Source of the DNA: Sulfurimonas sp.
Lineage (GTDB): Bacteria; Campylobacterota; Campylobacteria; Campylobacterales; Sulfurimonadaceae
Length of the DNA: 64,000 bases
Assembly (NCBI RefSeq): GCF_029027585.1
Contig: NZ_CP093397.1
Coordinates: forward strand, 992,001 to 1,056,000
Direction of reading: 5' to 3'
The translations under genes and the position numbers were made by a program. The stretch's first letter is position 1, and every line of letters starts with the position of its first letter. The notes beneath the pieces are model-generated. The model ran no database searches. It had not been told where the DNA came from and saw only the letters and a list, made by a program, of their open reading frames with translations. Below, piece by piece: positions 1 to 8,353 of the stretch.

Positions 1-521
1 AGTTCAAACTCAAAATTTGTCAAATGCCCATCTACATGAAGTTGGATATTTTTATGTCCTAATGCATAAGCTTTGTTAAATTCATAAAGTTTTGGTAAAA
101 AGATTTTATCTAGTATTTTTTTCTTTGTGCATAGATGCTCATACCTTTTATGTAGTTCTTGAAGTATGCTAATATGCTCTTCATATTCGGCATATATATC
201 AGATGTATCAAGAGTATTTATGTCATAGAGTTCGTGCGCTAACTCTTGAAAAAATTTAAATATATATGATGAATTTTTAGTAAATGTAAAAAAGTTTCGC
301 TCTATTTTAAGATTTGAAAAAGAGTTAAAGTCAGAGGCTTCAAGCAAAAGTAAAACTCTACTATCATCATCTATAATCTTAAAATCTTTAACTATACATA
401 ACTTAGATATAAACTCATGCATTGTTATATGATTTGGAAGGAAAAGTGTTTGTTTGGTGTTTAATAGTTGCTCGTGGCGAATCGCACGAGCAGAAGGTAA
501 AACTATTGTGGTGTTATTCAT
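1..521 (-). CDS. AddB-like PD-(D/E)XK nuclease/helicase family protein, N-terminal part
   Basis: The reading frame is open from an ATG at 521 to the left edge, so only the first 173 or so residues are visible. The start reads MNNTTIVLPSARAIRHEQ, which resembles the N-terminus of the large AddB/RecB-like recombination proteins of Campylobacterota (VLPSARA-type opening). A second in-frame ATG at 422 would cut off that conserved opening, so the upstream start is preferred. These proteins act with an AddA-type helicase in double-strand-break end processing. The nuclease domain would lie beyond the window, so the family call rests on the N-terminus only. Confidence 0.6.
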   Translation of the reverse strand, partial: MNNTTIVLPSARAIRHEQLLNTKQTLFLPNHITMHEFISKLCIVKDFKIIDDDSRVLLLLEASDFNSFSNLKIERNFFTFTKNSSYIFKFFQELAHELYDINTLDTSDIYAEYEEHISILQELHKRYEHLCTKKKILDKIFLPKLYEFNKAYALGHKNIQLHVDGHLTNFEFE

Positions 522-550
522 ACTTGCATTATAGCCTAACAGGCTCTAGC

Positions 551-1057
551 TTAGTACTCAAATGCCTCTTTTGCTCTTGTATCGGCCTTAACATTAAAGT
601 ATCTTTGTTTATCTCCAACACTTATTTTTGCCATAATATCCCATCTACCTTCAACAGGCAACTCTATCGCTTCAAAAGTATAAACGCCATCGATTAGCGT
701 TGAAGAAGTTAAAGTTTGGTCGTGTTTATGATTATTTGGTCTGGTTACAACTACTTGGATTTTTGCGTTTTGTATCGCTACTAAATCAAGATTAGTAATT
801 TTATATTTTATAATCGTACTTTTTAAGTTTAGTCCATCAGTAACATACTCTACTTTATACTCTTTATCAAAGTCTATTCTAGCTTGAAGTAGTTCATTTG
901 CTTTGGCATCTGCTTCATGATAACCCATCATATAAGTATCACTTTTTTCAACTGGACGCTGACTTGTTATAAAAATTGTTGCTATACAAGCTCCAAAAAC
1001 TAGTGCTATAGATATTCCAATGGCATAAGGCCAAATCATTCCCTTACTTTTGCTCAA
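551..1057 (-). CDS. FixH/CcoH-like cbb3 oxidase assembly protein
   Basis: 168 residues. One N-terminal membrane helix (about residues 9-31, preceded by KGMIWPYAIG) is followed by a periplasmic domain with a G-x-W-D near the C-terminus (EGRWDIMAKI), as in FixH proteins, which help assemble or supply copper to cbb3 oxidase. It is the last gene of the ccoNOQP cluster. The start is TTG with an AAGG Shine-Dalgarno eight bases upstream, and it overlaps the preceding gene by 14 bases. An ATG six codons in is the alternative. The family call is by layout and context. Confidence 0.75.
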   Translation of the reverse strand: MSKSKGMIWPYAIGISIALVFGACIATIFITSQRPVEKSDTYMMGYHEADAKANELLQARIDFDKEYKVEYVTDGLNLKSTIIKYKITNLDLVAIQNAKIQVVVTRPNNHKHDQTLTSSTLIDGVYTFEAIELPVEGRWDIMAKISVGDKQRYFNVKADTRAKEAFEY

Positions 1058-1748
1058 TTTTTTGCCTTCTTATAAATATTCTTCGTTTTATGTACATAAA
1101 TATAGCATAAACTAAAAAACCGTAAAATAATACTTTTACAAATAGTATGCTGTTTTGATTTGCATTTCCTACAGCATTTTGCAAAACAATACCTTTAGAG
1201 TCTGCGATTTGCTCTGCAATATCCGCATACCCATTAAACATAGCCGCGCTATACTTACCTAAGACTTCACCTTTTTTTGCTTTTCCTGCGAGTAGTGGAA
1301 TTATCGTACCACTATGACTAGATGCCACATCTTTAAACCTTGCAAAACTATCACTATAAAATAGTGCCATAACAAAGGCTTGAACAGGAGAAGCGACAGG
1401 ACTTAGTACCTGTTTTTTATCAAAATACTTATATAAAGAGCTGTCATTTACTAAGATATCTACCTTAGAGTTCATCTCTGAAAATGTAAGCAAGATAGTT
1501 GGAGAAGAAAAAGTTTTTAACAACTCTCTTTCATACTCGACTATACCTTTTTCATTTGGTATCTCTTTAAGCATAACTAGCATTAAAGATATTCCTGTTT
1601 TTTCATACAGTTCTGAACCTAATTTTTCAACCTCTACTTTAAAAGCTGGGTTAAAAATTACTGTATCTTTATATAAATATTCTGCAAGCAATGATGTGTG
1701 AAAAACTGCAAAAATAGTGAGGGCCGCAAGCCCTCTTGAAAATTTCAA
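1044..1748 (-). CDS. exported membrane-anchored protein of the cco cluster, function unknown
   Basis: 234 residues with an N-terminal signal-like helix ending at LLAE, an extracytoplasmic region of about 170 residues, and one C-terminal membrane helix (ILFVKVLFYGFLVYAIFMYI) followed by a basic cytoplasmic tail. The middle (LMLVMLKEIPNEKGIVEYER ... ILLTFSEMNSKVDILVND) has the look of a TPM-like fold, but I would not assign it firmly. The start codon is TTG behind AGGAAG; the Shine-Dalgarno lies on the stop codon of the 29-residue ORF upstream. Its place between DUF4006 and the FixH-like gene suggests a role in cbb3 oxidase biogenesis, which is inference. Confidence 0.7.
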   Translation of the reverse strand: MKFSRGLAALTIFAVFHTSLLAEYLYKDTVIFNPAFKVEVEKLGSELYEKTGISLMLVMLKEIPNEKGIVEYERELLKTFSSPTILLTFSEMNSKVDILVNDSSLYKYFDKKQVLSPVASPVQAFVMALFYSDSFARFKDVASSHSGTIIPLLAGKAKKGEVLGKYSAAMFNGYADIAEQIADSKGIVLQNAVGNANQNSILFVKVLFYGFLVYAIFMYIKRRIFIRRQKIEQK

Positions 1749-1758
1749 TGAAATCTTC

Positions 1759-1848
1759 CTAACCGATAAATAAATGGTTTGGTGTTAAAACCACATATGC
1801 TGTGTAAGCTGCCATAATAATTAGGCCGACTGTAATAATTTTTTCCAT
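1759..1848 (-). CDS. 29-residue single-helix membrane peptide in the cco operon
   Basis: An ATG preceded by a strong AAGGAG Shine-Dalgarno opens a frame encoding MEKIITVGLIIMAAYTAYVV followed by LTPNHLFIG and a TAG stop. The peptide is one hydrophobic helix with a short polar end. It lies in the 110-base space between DUF4006 and the exported protein and has good translation signals at both of its borders. Short single-helix subunits are known in heme-copper oxidases (CcoQ, CcoS, CcoM types), so an accessory subunit is plausible but not shown. Confidence 0.6.
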   Translation of the reverse strand: MEKIITVGLIIMAAYTAYVVLTPNHLFIG

Positions 1849-1858
1849 TTTACACTCC

Positions 1859-2092
1859 TTACTTCGCATCAATAATATGATCAGATACTTTTGATGTTGT
1901 ATGACCTTCACCAAAACCTATACCTGAACCTATTTTTGTTTCATTTTTTATTTCATAATAATTAGTTGCATTTGCACTTTGAACACCAAGACCTAAAACT
2001 GTAAGAACAACTAAAATACTTAGTAACAATACAGTTGCAATTAACATTCCTGTAATTCCATCAAGAGCAAATACGCTTCTATTTTCATTCAT
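1859..2092 (-). CDS. DUF4006 family small membrane protein
   Basis: 77 residues: a polar start with FALDGITGMLIATVLLL, one membrane helix, then a hydrophilic tail with YYEIKNETKIGSGIG. This matches the small DUF4006 proteins found directly downstream of ccoP in Campylobacterota. It lies 11 bases after ccoP and is presumably cotranscribed with the oxidase. A role in cbb3 oxidase assembly or stability is inferred from its constant position. Confidence 0.85.
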   Translation of the reverse strand: MNENRSVFALDGITGMLIATVLLLSILVVLTVLGLGVQSANATNYYEIKNETKIGSGIGFGEGHTTSKVSDHIIDAK

Positions 2093-2103
2093 ACCTGACT
2101 CCC

Positions 2104-3027
2104 TTATTTACTTAAGCTAGTGATGTATGCACCAACTGCTTCTTTTTGCTTAGCATTAAGTCTATCAAATGCTGGCATTTTACCAATAGCGCCTTTTTTA
2201 CCATGACTAAGAATATTAGTAACAAGTGTTGGAGTAAATGTAGCTACACTAGGAGCAACATATTCCATACCTTTACCATCTTCGCCATGACAAGCAGCAC
2301 AAGTTCCAGCAAATGTATCAGCACCTGAACCAGTCATACCATTTGCAACGAACGCAGAAACTGCATCTATTTCAGCATCTGTAATAAGAGCACCTGTATT
2401 AGCGTTAAAAAGTCCATTACGATCAGGCATTGGCATTTCCATACCAAGTAGTTGATTATTTGAACCATTTTCTACTGCAAATTTAACAGTTTTAGCTTCA
2501 ATTCTTACATTAAGATTTGCAGCCTTACCATCTATACCATCAGCCGTTAGACCGTGACATACTTTACATTCAGCTAAAAATACTGACTCTCCCATTTCTA
2601 CTAATCTATCACCAGTAATATCTTTATACTGCGCTTCAAACTTAGCATTATGTACTGCAACATCTTCATTATACTCACCTATTTGTGAATATGCATTTAC
2701 AGGATAACCTATTGTAAAATACCACATACCCCAAACCATTGTAAGCAAGAACATAATTGCCCAGCCTTTTGGAACTTCATTTAAATACTCGCCAATACCA
2801 TCCCACTGCTCATCAGCCAATTGACCTTCAGCAGTATCTGTTTGCATTTGACGAACATACTTAATTACAACAAAAACTGTAATAATTACAAGAGCAGCTG
2901 CAGCCGCAACTGTTAGTATGTTTACTATATCACCATTAAGACCGCCCTCAGACATACCTACAGACATGTAAGTAAATCCAAGCATTGCTACTGTAATGAT
3001 AATTCCCCAAAGATAAAGCTTATTCAT
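2104..3027 (-). CDS. ccoP: cbb3-type cytochrome c oxidase diheme subunit III
   Basis: 307 residues. Two membrane helices lie in the N-terminal third, then two cytochrome c domains with heme-binding sites CKVCH (Cys154-His158) and CAACH (Cys243-His247). It passes electrons from periplasmic cytochrome c to CcoO and CcoN in the high-affinity cbb3 oxidase used under microaerobic conditions. The ATG has AGGAGAG upstream. It follows ccoQ by 9 bases and is the fourth gene of the operon. Confidence 0.97.
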   Translation of the reverse strand: MNKLYLWGIIITVAMLGFTYMSVGMSEGGLNGDIVNILTVAAAAALVIITVFVVIKYVRQMQTDTAEGQLADEQWDGIGEYLNEVPKGWAIMFLLTMVWGMWYFTIGYPVNAYSQIGEYNEDVAVHNAKFEAQYKDITGDRLVEMGESVFLAECKVCHGLTADGIDGKAANLNVRIEAKTVKFAVENGSNNQLLGMEMPMPDRNGLFNANTGALITDAEIDAVSAFVANGMTGSGADTFAGTCAACHGEDGKGMEYVAPSVATFTPTLVTNILSHGKKGAIGKMPAFDRLNAKQKEAVGAYITSLSK

Positions 3028-3036
3028 ATATCTCTC

Positions 3037-3240
3037 CTATTTCTCTTCTGTCTTTGACGAAGACAATACTGGTGTATCATCTACATCATCGTGTAATGCC
3101 ATATTGCTATACTCTTCATAGTCAATCCCGTTAACATCTTTTTTTGCACTGTATAAATGATATATATAACCATAAAGCGCAATAACTAAAAAAACAACTA
3201 AACCAAAATAACCATAAGCCTGTAGCTGAGCAATATCCAT
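3037..3240 (-). CDS. ccoQ: cbb3-type oxidase small subunit IV
   Basis: 67 residues with one membrane helix (FGLVVFLVIALYGYIYHLY) and an acidic cytoplasmic tail rich in Asp and Glu. The size and position between ccoO and ccoP are those of CcoQ, which stabilises the oxidase complex. It is spaced 12 bases from ccoO and 9 from ccoP, so it belongs to the same transcript. Confidence 0.92.
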   Translation of the reverse strand: MDIAQLQAYGYFGLVVFLVIALYGYIYHLYSAKKDVNGIDYEEYSNMALHDDVDDTPVLSSSKTEEK

Positions 3241-3252
3241 TACAAACCTTTA

Positions 3253-3945
3253 CTATTTAAGACTATTTAAGTATGCAATTAAAGCAACTATTTCAGGAAT
3301 CTCACCATTAGCCACTGCATCTTTAACATCTTGATCTTTCATATCTGCAACAATTAGTTTTGCTTCAGCCAACGCAATAGCATGTGCGTCTGCAACACTA
3401 CCACCCATCTTAACTACTAAACTAGAACCATCTTTCATAGGAACTGGTTTATTATAAGGAACTGAAAAGAACTGTGCTATTGTTAATTGTTCTGCAAAAG
3501 CAGTATCAATATCAGCAGCATTGCTAAACATCCAACGGTATGCAGGCATTATTGAACCTGGCACAACAGCAGCTGGATCTTTCATATGATTTTCGTGCCA
3601 ATCAGTAGTACGGTAGTTACCTACACGCATTAAATCTGGACCAGTTCTTTTTGAACCCCAAAGAAAAGGACGGTCATAAGCATACTCACCACTCAAAGAG
3701 TAGTGACCATAACGGTCAGTTTCTGATTTAAATGGACGAATCATCTGTGAATGACAAGCATTACAACTATTTTTAATATAAACATGACGACCTGCTAACT
3801 CTAAAGTAGAGTATGGTGCAGTACCGATTGTCGGACGAGAAGCTTGAGCAAAGTTTGGAAGTATTTCAACTAAACCTGCAAACGCAATTGTTAAGAACAC
3901 CGCTACTGCAAAAAAGAACGGATGTTTTTCTAACCAATGAAACAT
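3253..3945 (-). CDS. ccoO: cbb3-type cytochrome c oxidase monoheme subunit II
   Basis: 230 residues. An N-terminal membrane anchor (about residues 10-30) precedes a periplasmic cytochrome c domain with the heme site CNACH (Cys61, Cys64, His65) followed by SQMIRPF, typical of CcoO. It carries electrons between CcoP and the CcoN active site. It lies 15 bases after ccoN. Confidence 0.97.
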   Translation of the reverse strand: MFHWLEKHPFFFAVAVFLTIAFAGLVEILPNFAQASRPTIGTAPYSTLELAGRHVYIKNSCNACHSQMIRPFKSETDRYGHYSLSGEYAYDRPFLWGSKRTGPDLMRVGNYRTTDWHENHMKDPAAVVPGSIMPAYRWMFSNAADIDTAFAEQLTIAQFFSVPYNKPVPMKDGSSLVVKMGGSVADAHAIALAEAKLIVADMKDQDVKDAVANGEIPEIVALIAYLNSLK

Positions 3946-3960
3946 AATTAATCCTTTCTA

Positions 3961-5454
3961 TTAAGCGCCCATAGGCGATGCTGATTGAAGTTCTGACTCT
4001 TCAACAGGACGAGCAGACATAGTTTTATAAATGTTATAAGCGAACATAAAGAAACCAACTAGATATAATAATCCACCAACACCACGAATAGCATAGTAAG
4101 GATGAAGAATAGTAACCGTATCAATGAAAGAGTAAGCTAAGTTACCAAATTCATCGTGAGCTCTCCACATCATACCTTGAGTAATACCAGCAATCCACAT
4201 AGAAGTAAAGTATAAAACAATACCTAAAGTTTGGATCCAAAATTGTGTAGCCATAAGCGATTTAGAGTAAATCTCACGCTTAAATACACGAGGAGCCATG
4301 TGGTAAAGTGCAGCCATAATCATGAAACCAACCCAACCAAGAGTACCATCATGAACATGCCCAACAATCCAGTCGGTAAAGTGTGCGATTGCATTAACAG
4401 ATTTTATTGCTTGAATAGGACCTTCTAAAGTTGAGAACATATAAAATGTAGAACCAAGAACCATAAACTTAATCAATGGAGATGCCGCAACTTGTTGCCA
4501 CTCACCTTTCATTGTAAGAAGCATATTAATCGCTGAACCCCATGAAGGAAGAATCAAAATTACTGAAAAAATCGAACCCATTGTTTGTAACCAATCAGGA
4601 ACCGTAGAATATAGAAGGTGATGACCACCTGCCCACAAATATACAAACATTAAACCCCAGAATGAAAGTAAAGACAACTTATAAGAATAAATTGCTTGAC
4701 CTGATTCTTTTGGTAAAAAGTAATAAATCATTGCAACAATAGGAACAGTAAAACCAAATGCAACTGCATTATGTCCATACCACCATTCTACTAAAGCGTC
4801 ATTTGTACCAGCATACATAGATACTGAATGATACCATGCACCAATTCCTGTTTCACCAGCAGCAGATGTACCTAAAATAGTAGGAATCTCCATATTGTTG
4901 AAAAGATAAAGCATAGCTATACCTAGGAATGTAGCAATATAATACCAAATTGAAATATATAGTGATTTTTCACGGCGAATACCGATAAGACCAAAAATAC
5001 TCATACCAAAGATAACCCAAACGATAACGATAGCGATATCAATAGGCCATTCAAATTCAGCATACTCTTTTGAAGTTGTAATACCCATTAATAGTGAAAC
5101 AACAACCGCTGCTACTCCCACAAGATATAACCAAAAGTGTAATTTTCCTAAAAACATCAATAGCCTTGACTCTGCCATTGACACTTTTAAAACACGCTGA
5201 CCAACATAATACCAAGTAGAAAAAATACCACTTAGTGTAAAACCAAAAATTACTGCATCTGTGTGCAGTGGACGAAGACGACTAAAGTTTGTATACTCAG
5301 CAAGTCCCTCACCTAACATCAGGTTTAACCCTGGAAAAGCAAGTTGAAATGCTAAGATTACACCGACGAGCATGCCAACAATTCCTAAAACAATTGTTGA
5401 AACCATGAACATCTTTGCAACCGTATAGTCGTACTCTAATGGACGATTCTCCAT
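3961..5454 (-). CDS. ccoN: cbb3-type cytochrome c oxidase catalytic subunit I
   Basis: 497 residues with about twelve membrane helices. Heme and copper ligands are visible: the low-spin heme His in RPLHTDAVIFGF, the CuB and heme region in WYGHNAVAFGFT, the His pair in AGGHHLLYS, and the late His cluster in GHVHDGTLGW. This is the oxygen-reducing, proton-pumping subunit of the high-affinity terminal oxidase. It is the first gene of the operon, with AAGGAGG before its ATG. Confidence 0.97.
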   Translation of the reverse strand: MENRPLEYDYTVAKMFMVSTIVLGIVGMLVGVILAFQLAFPGLNLMLGEGLAEYTNFSRLRPLHTDAVIFGFTLSGIFSTWYYVGQRVLKVSMAESRLLMFLGKLHFWLYLVGVAAVVVSLLMGITTSKEYAEFEWPIDIAIVIVWVIFGMSIFGLIGIRREKSLYISIWYYIATFLGIAMLYLFNNMEIPTILGTSAAGETGIGAWYHSVSMYAGTNDALVEWWYGHNAVAFGFTVPIVAMIYYFLPKESGQAIYSYKLSLLSFWGLMFVYLWAGGHHLLYSTVPDWLQTMGSIFSVILILPSWGSAINMLLTMKGEWQQVAASPLIKFMVLGSTFYMFSTLEGPIQAIKSVNAIAHFTDWIVGHVHDGTLGWVGFMIMAALYHMAPRVFKREIYSKSLMATQFWIQTLGIVLYFTSMWIAGITQGMMWRAHDEFGNLAYSFIDTVTILHPYYAIRGVGGLLYLVGFFMFAYNIYKTMSARPVEESELQSASPMGA

Positions 5455-5557
5455 ATATAGCCTCCTTAAAGATTCAAAGCAATTAAGTCTAGTAAAATCA
5501 CTAAACCAATTAACTTTATCACTATATCAATATAATTGTTTAATGTATCTTAAAAAA

Positions 5558-5579
5558 TGACATATTTGTGACAAATTTG
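5558..5579. promoter_or_regulatory. tandem 11-base direct repeat upstream of ccoN
   Basis: TGACATATTTG is followed at once by TGACAAATTTG, ten of eleven positions alike. One turn of the helix apart, the two copies could bind a dimeric or tandem regulator. The site lies about 100 bases before the ccoN start in the 200-base space after carA. It does not fit a palindromic FNR/CRP site well, and the regulator is unknown. Confidence 0.35.
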
Positions 5580-5637
5580 AAAGTTTATTGGTTTTTTTGT
5601 TTACTTTGGTAATTTTATTTAAGTTTAAGAAAGAAGG

Positions 5638-5668
5638 AAAAATAACATAAATATAAGAAATATTTATG
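5638..5668 (-). terminator. probable terminator of carA
   Basis: Directly after the carA stop, read on the minus strand, a nine-base-pair stem (CATAAATAT / ATATTTATG) with a five-base loop is followed by a T-rich run (TTATTTTT). The stem is pure A-T except for its outer pair, so it is weak. Its place between carA and ccoN supports a transcription end here. Confidence 0.5.
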
Positions 5669-6793
5669 CTATCTTTTTATTAGAGATAGAAACTCATTGA
5701 AGATATATTGGCTTTCTTTTGGTCCAGGACTAGCTTCTGGATGATGTTGAACTGAAAAGATTGGAGAATCTTTATATTTTAAACCTTCAATAGTATTGTC
5801 AAAAAGATTTGTATGAGTTACTTCTGCTATTTCTATAATATTATTTGGAACATTGTAGTTGTGATTTTGTGCAGTAATCTCCACTAAGCCTGTTTTTTCA
5901 TTTTTCACAGGATGATTTCCACCATGATGACCAAATTTTAATTTAAAAGTATCATAACCATGTGAGATAGAAAGAAGTTGATGACCTAAACAAATGCCAA
6001 ACATTGGAATCTTAGCATCTATTAGTTTTTTAATCTGCTCTTGCTCTTTTTTTAAAACAAGTGGATCACCAGGTCCATTTGATAAAAACACTCCATCTAT
6101 TTCTTTAGACTTGTAACTATCTATCAAATCCTCAGCTTTAAATGTGTTTGGAATAACCTCAACACCAATGCCCGCACTTACAATCTCATTTAAAATATTT
6201 CGTTTAACACCAAAGTCGATTACTGCGATTTTTGCTTGAATGCTTGGAGCTTCTTCATACTTAAACTCTGGGTTTGAGTAAGTTGAGCATTCATGCTTAT
6301 AAACTTTTTTTGTACTAACCTGTTCTATATAATTTACATCTTGTATGCGAGGAGAGTTTTCTAAAATCTTTTTAAGTTCATCTTTGTCACTAATAGAAGT
6401 AGATGCTACCATCATCATAGCACCCTCTTTTCTTATCATCTTAGTTAAAAATCGTGTATCGATGTCACAAATGCCCATTACATTGTGTTTGACCAAAAAG
6501 GCTTCTAAAGATTCTTCTGCTCTAAAGTTAGAGTATCTTTTTTGATATTTTCTAACTATCATACCTTTTGCATGAGCTTTTGAACTTTCCATATCTTCAT
6601 CATTTACACCAACATTTCCAATCTCTGGCATTGTAAATGTAACAAATTGGCCAGCATAAGATGGGTCAGACATGATTTCTTGATAACCACTCATTGATGT
6701 GTTAAATACTATCTCTCCAACAACAGTATCCTCAGCTCCAAAACTTTTTGCCTCTAAAAAAGTTCCATTCTCAAGATAAACATAGGCTTTCAT
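5669..6793 (-). CDS. carA: carbamoyl-phosphate synthase small (glutaminase) subunit
   Basis: 374 residues. The N-terminal domain carries GEIVFNTSMSGYQEI, typical of CarA. The C-terminal class I glutamine amidotransferase domain has the nucleophile Cys in FGICLGHQLL and the His-Glu pair in HHPEASPGP. It releases ammonia from glutamine for carbamoyl phosphate in arginine and pyrimidine synthesis. Its ATG overlaps the DUF507 stop by one base. carB is not in the window. Confidence 0.97.
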   Translation of the reverse strand: MKAYVYLENGTFLEAKSFGAEDTVVGEIVFNTSMSGYQEIMSDPSYAGQFVTFTMPEIGNVGVNDEDMESSKAHAKGMIVRKYQKRYSNFRAEESLEAFLVKHNVMGICDIDTRFLTKMIRKEGAMMMVASTSISDKDELKKILENSPRIQDVNYIEQVSTKKVYKHECSTYSNPEFKYEEAPSIQAKIAVIDFGVKRNILNEIVSAGIGVEVIPNTFKAEDLIDSYKSKEIDGVFLSNGPGDPLVLKKEQEQIKKLIDAKIPMFGICLGHQLLSISHGYDTFKLKFGHHGGNHPVKNEKTGLVEITAQNHNYNVPNNIIEIAEVTHTNLFDNTIEGLKYKDSPIFSVQHHPEASPGPKESQYIFNEFLSLIKR

Positions 6794-7344
6794 TATTCCA
6801 TGCCTCTTTTGTTTAACTCTTCTCTATAAATTTTTTCATATAAAATTTCAAACTCAACAGTTCCAGGGATATATCTTTTTTTGTAAGAACGGATTTTATC
6901 CATAACAGCGTCATCCATCTCAGATGCATCTGCTATAAAAGATGTTATTGCACTATAAATGATGTTTTTTATTCTATTTTCAGTTACATCAAAATGAATT
7001 AAATCTTCTTCATAAAGTTCATCCAAAATCTTATGAGAAATATCTGAATATCTCTCTTCATAGTTAAGAATCACTCCAAATTCTGGTGCTAATTTTTTCT
7101 TAATCATAAAAAATAATTGTCTTTCATCTACAAGCTGAAACTCTATCTCTTCTTCATTTTCTTCACAAATCTCATCAGCTTTATCTTCAAGGGCCATCTC
7201 TTGTTTAACACTAAAAAGAAGTATTTTTTCTGCCTCGTGTGCAACTGCTTCTAGACCCTTTGTCATAGTCACAACGCCACTTTTATTTAAATCGATTGCG
7301 ATTCTGCTTGATATATGCGGTATAGTTTTTAAAGAAATTTTCAT
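6793..7344 (-). CDS. DUF507 family protein
   Basis: 183 residues, strongly acidic and helical, opening with MKISLKTIPHISSRIAIDL. The family is common in Campylobacterota and Aquificota, often beside carA, and has no known function. The one-base stop/start overlap with carA points to translational coupling. No catalytic motif is visible. Confidence 0.85.
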   Translation of the reverse strand: MKISLKTIPHISSRIAIDLNKSGVVTMTKGLEAVAHEAEKILLFSVKQEMALEDKADEICEENEEEIEFQLVDERQLFFMIKKKLAPEFGVILNYEERYSDISHKILDELYEEDLIHFDVTENRIKNIIYSAITSFIADASEMDDAVMDKIRSYKKRYIPGTVEFEILYEKIYREELNKRGME

Positions 7345-7406
7345 ATTGCAACCCTAATTGTTAAATAATTTTTAGAAATGATACAATAATTATAATTAGT
7401 TTTTGA

Positions 7407-7916
7407 TTATCTTGCTAAAATCAATGTTAGTTCTGAGGCTTTTTTTGAATCCATTTTAGTAAGAATTTTTCCAACTGTTTTTGGTTTAAGTGAAGCAAGT
7501 ATAGAAGCCGCTTCTTTGGTGTCCATATCTGAGAGAATATTTGCAGATGCTGCTGGTTTCATTTTTGCAAAAGTTTGAGCGATTTTATCCATTTTAATGT
7601 TTTTTGTTTGTTTTAAAACTTCTTCATTTCTTTTGAGCATTTTTTTAATAGAGTCCTCTTTTGTAGTTACTTCACTCAATTTTCTATCTACAACTTCCTC
7701 TTTTTGCTTTAGTCTGACCTCTTTTTTTAAAAGTAGTTCTTCTGTTGCAATTTTCAATGCACTAAGAGCTTGTTTTTGCTCATCTATTCGCTCTAATTCA
7801 ACTAAAAGTTCACTCTTTCTTTCTTTAAAGATTTCAGTACAGTCAAAGAGTCTATCACTTGTTTGAATTGCCATAAGAGAGGTAAAGGTTAATATAAAAA
7901 GTATAACTAATTTCAA
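7407..7916 (-). CDS. MotE-like flagellar protein (MgtE-N-like domain)
   Basis: 169 residues: an N-terminal signal-like helix, a long coiled coil (about residues 30-110), and a C-terminal domain with repeats like FAKMKPAASANILSDMDTKE and ILASLKPKTVGKILTKM. That repeat pattern is the MgtE-N-type helical domain found in MotE, a periplasmic chaperone for the flagellar stator protein MotB. It overlaps the FliJ-like gene by four bases, which supports a flagellar role. Confidence 0.75.
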   Translation of the reverse strand: MKLVILFILTFTSLMAIQTSDRLFDCTEIFKERKSELLVELERIDEQKQALSALKIATEELLLKKEVRLKQKEEVVDRKLSEVTTKEDSIKKMLKRNEEVLKQTKNIKMDKIAQTFAKMKPAASANILSDMDTKEAASILASLKPKTVGKILTKMDSKKASELTLILAR

Positions 7917-8335
7917 TGTTTTTCCTTGTAAGAGTATGTCATTAAAGCAACTTCATCTAAATCTTTTGCCTCTTGCTTTTTTATCTTTTTTATCTTTTTT
8001 TGTATTTCTTGAAGTTCTAAATATTTAAACTTTTCAAACTCAATCATATCAAGTTTGAGTTGTTCTTTAGCATGACCAACTTGGGTTGAAGCAAAATTTA
8101 CCCACTCTTTGTTGTGCTCTATCAAACCCCTACCGCTAGAAAGCAAGCTCCTAGATGCTAAGAAGTCAGACATTGAACCACTTGTAGGAGATTCAATATC
8201 ATCTAAAGAATTGTAAGCAATTTGTAATGCCATAGCCGCACTATTTAAGTCAGCATTGGCTTTTTGCACTAAACTCTCACTTTTTTCCATTGTAGTTTTT
8301 TTCAACTTGACTAATGGAGTAAAGCGAGTTTTCAT
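7913..8335 (-). CDS. fliJ: FliJ-like flagellar export protein
   Basis: 140 residues, almost wholly alpha-helical coiled coil with many Lys and Glu, opening MKTRFTPLVKLKKTTMEKSE, as expected of FliJ, the stalk-like protein of the flagellar type III export ATPase complex. It overlaps the MotE-like gene by four bases. FliJ sequences diverge greatly, so the call depends on layout, size and the coupled MotE-like gene. Confidence 0.7.
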   Translation of the reverse strand: MKTRFTPLVKLKKTTMEKSESLVQKANADLNSAAMALQIAYNSLDDIESPTSGSMSDFLASRSLLSSGRGLIEHNKEWVNFASTQVGHAKEQLKLDMIEFEKFKYLELQEIQKKIKKIKKQEAKDLDEVALMTYSYKEKH

Positions 8336-8353
8336 ATTAATGCTTTCCTTTTG

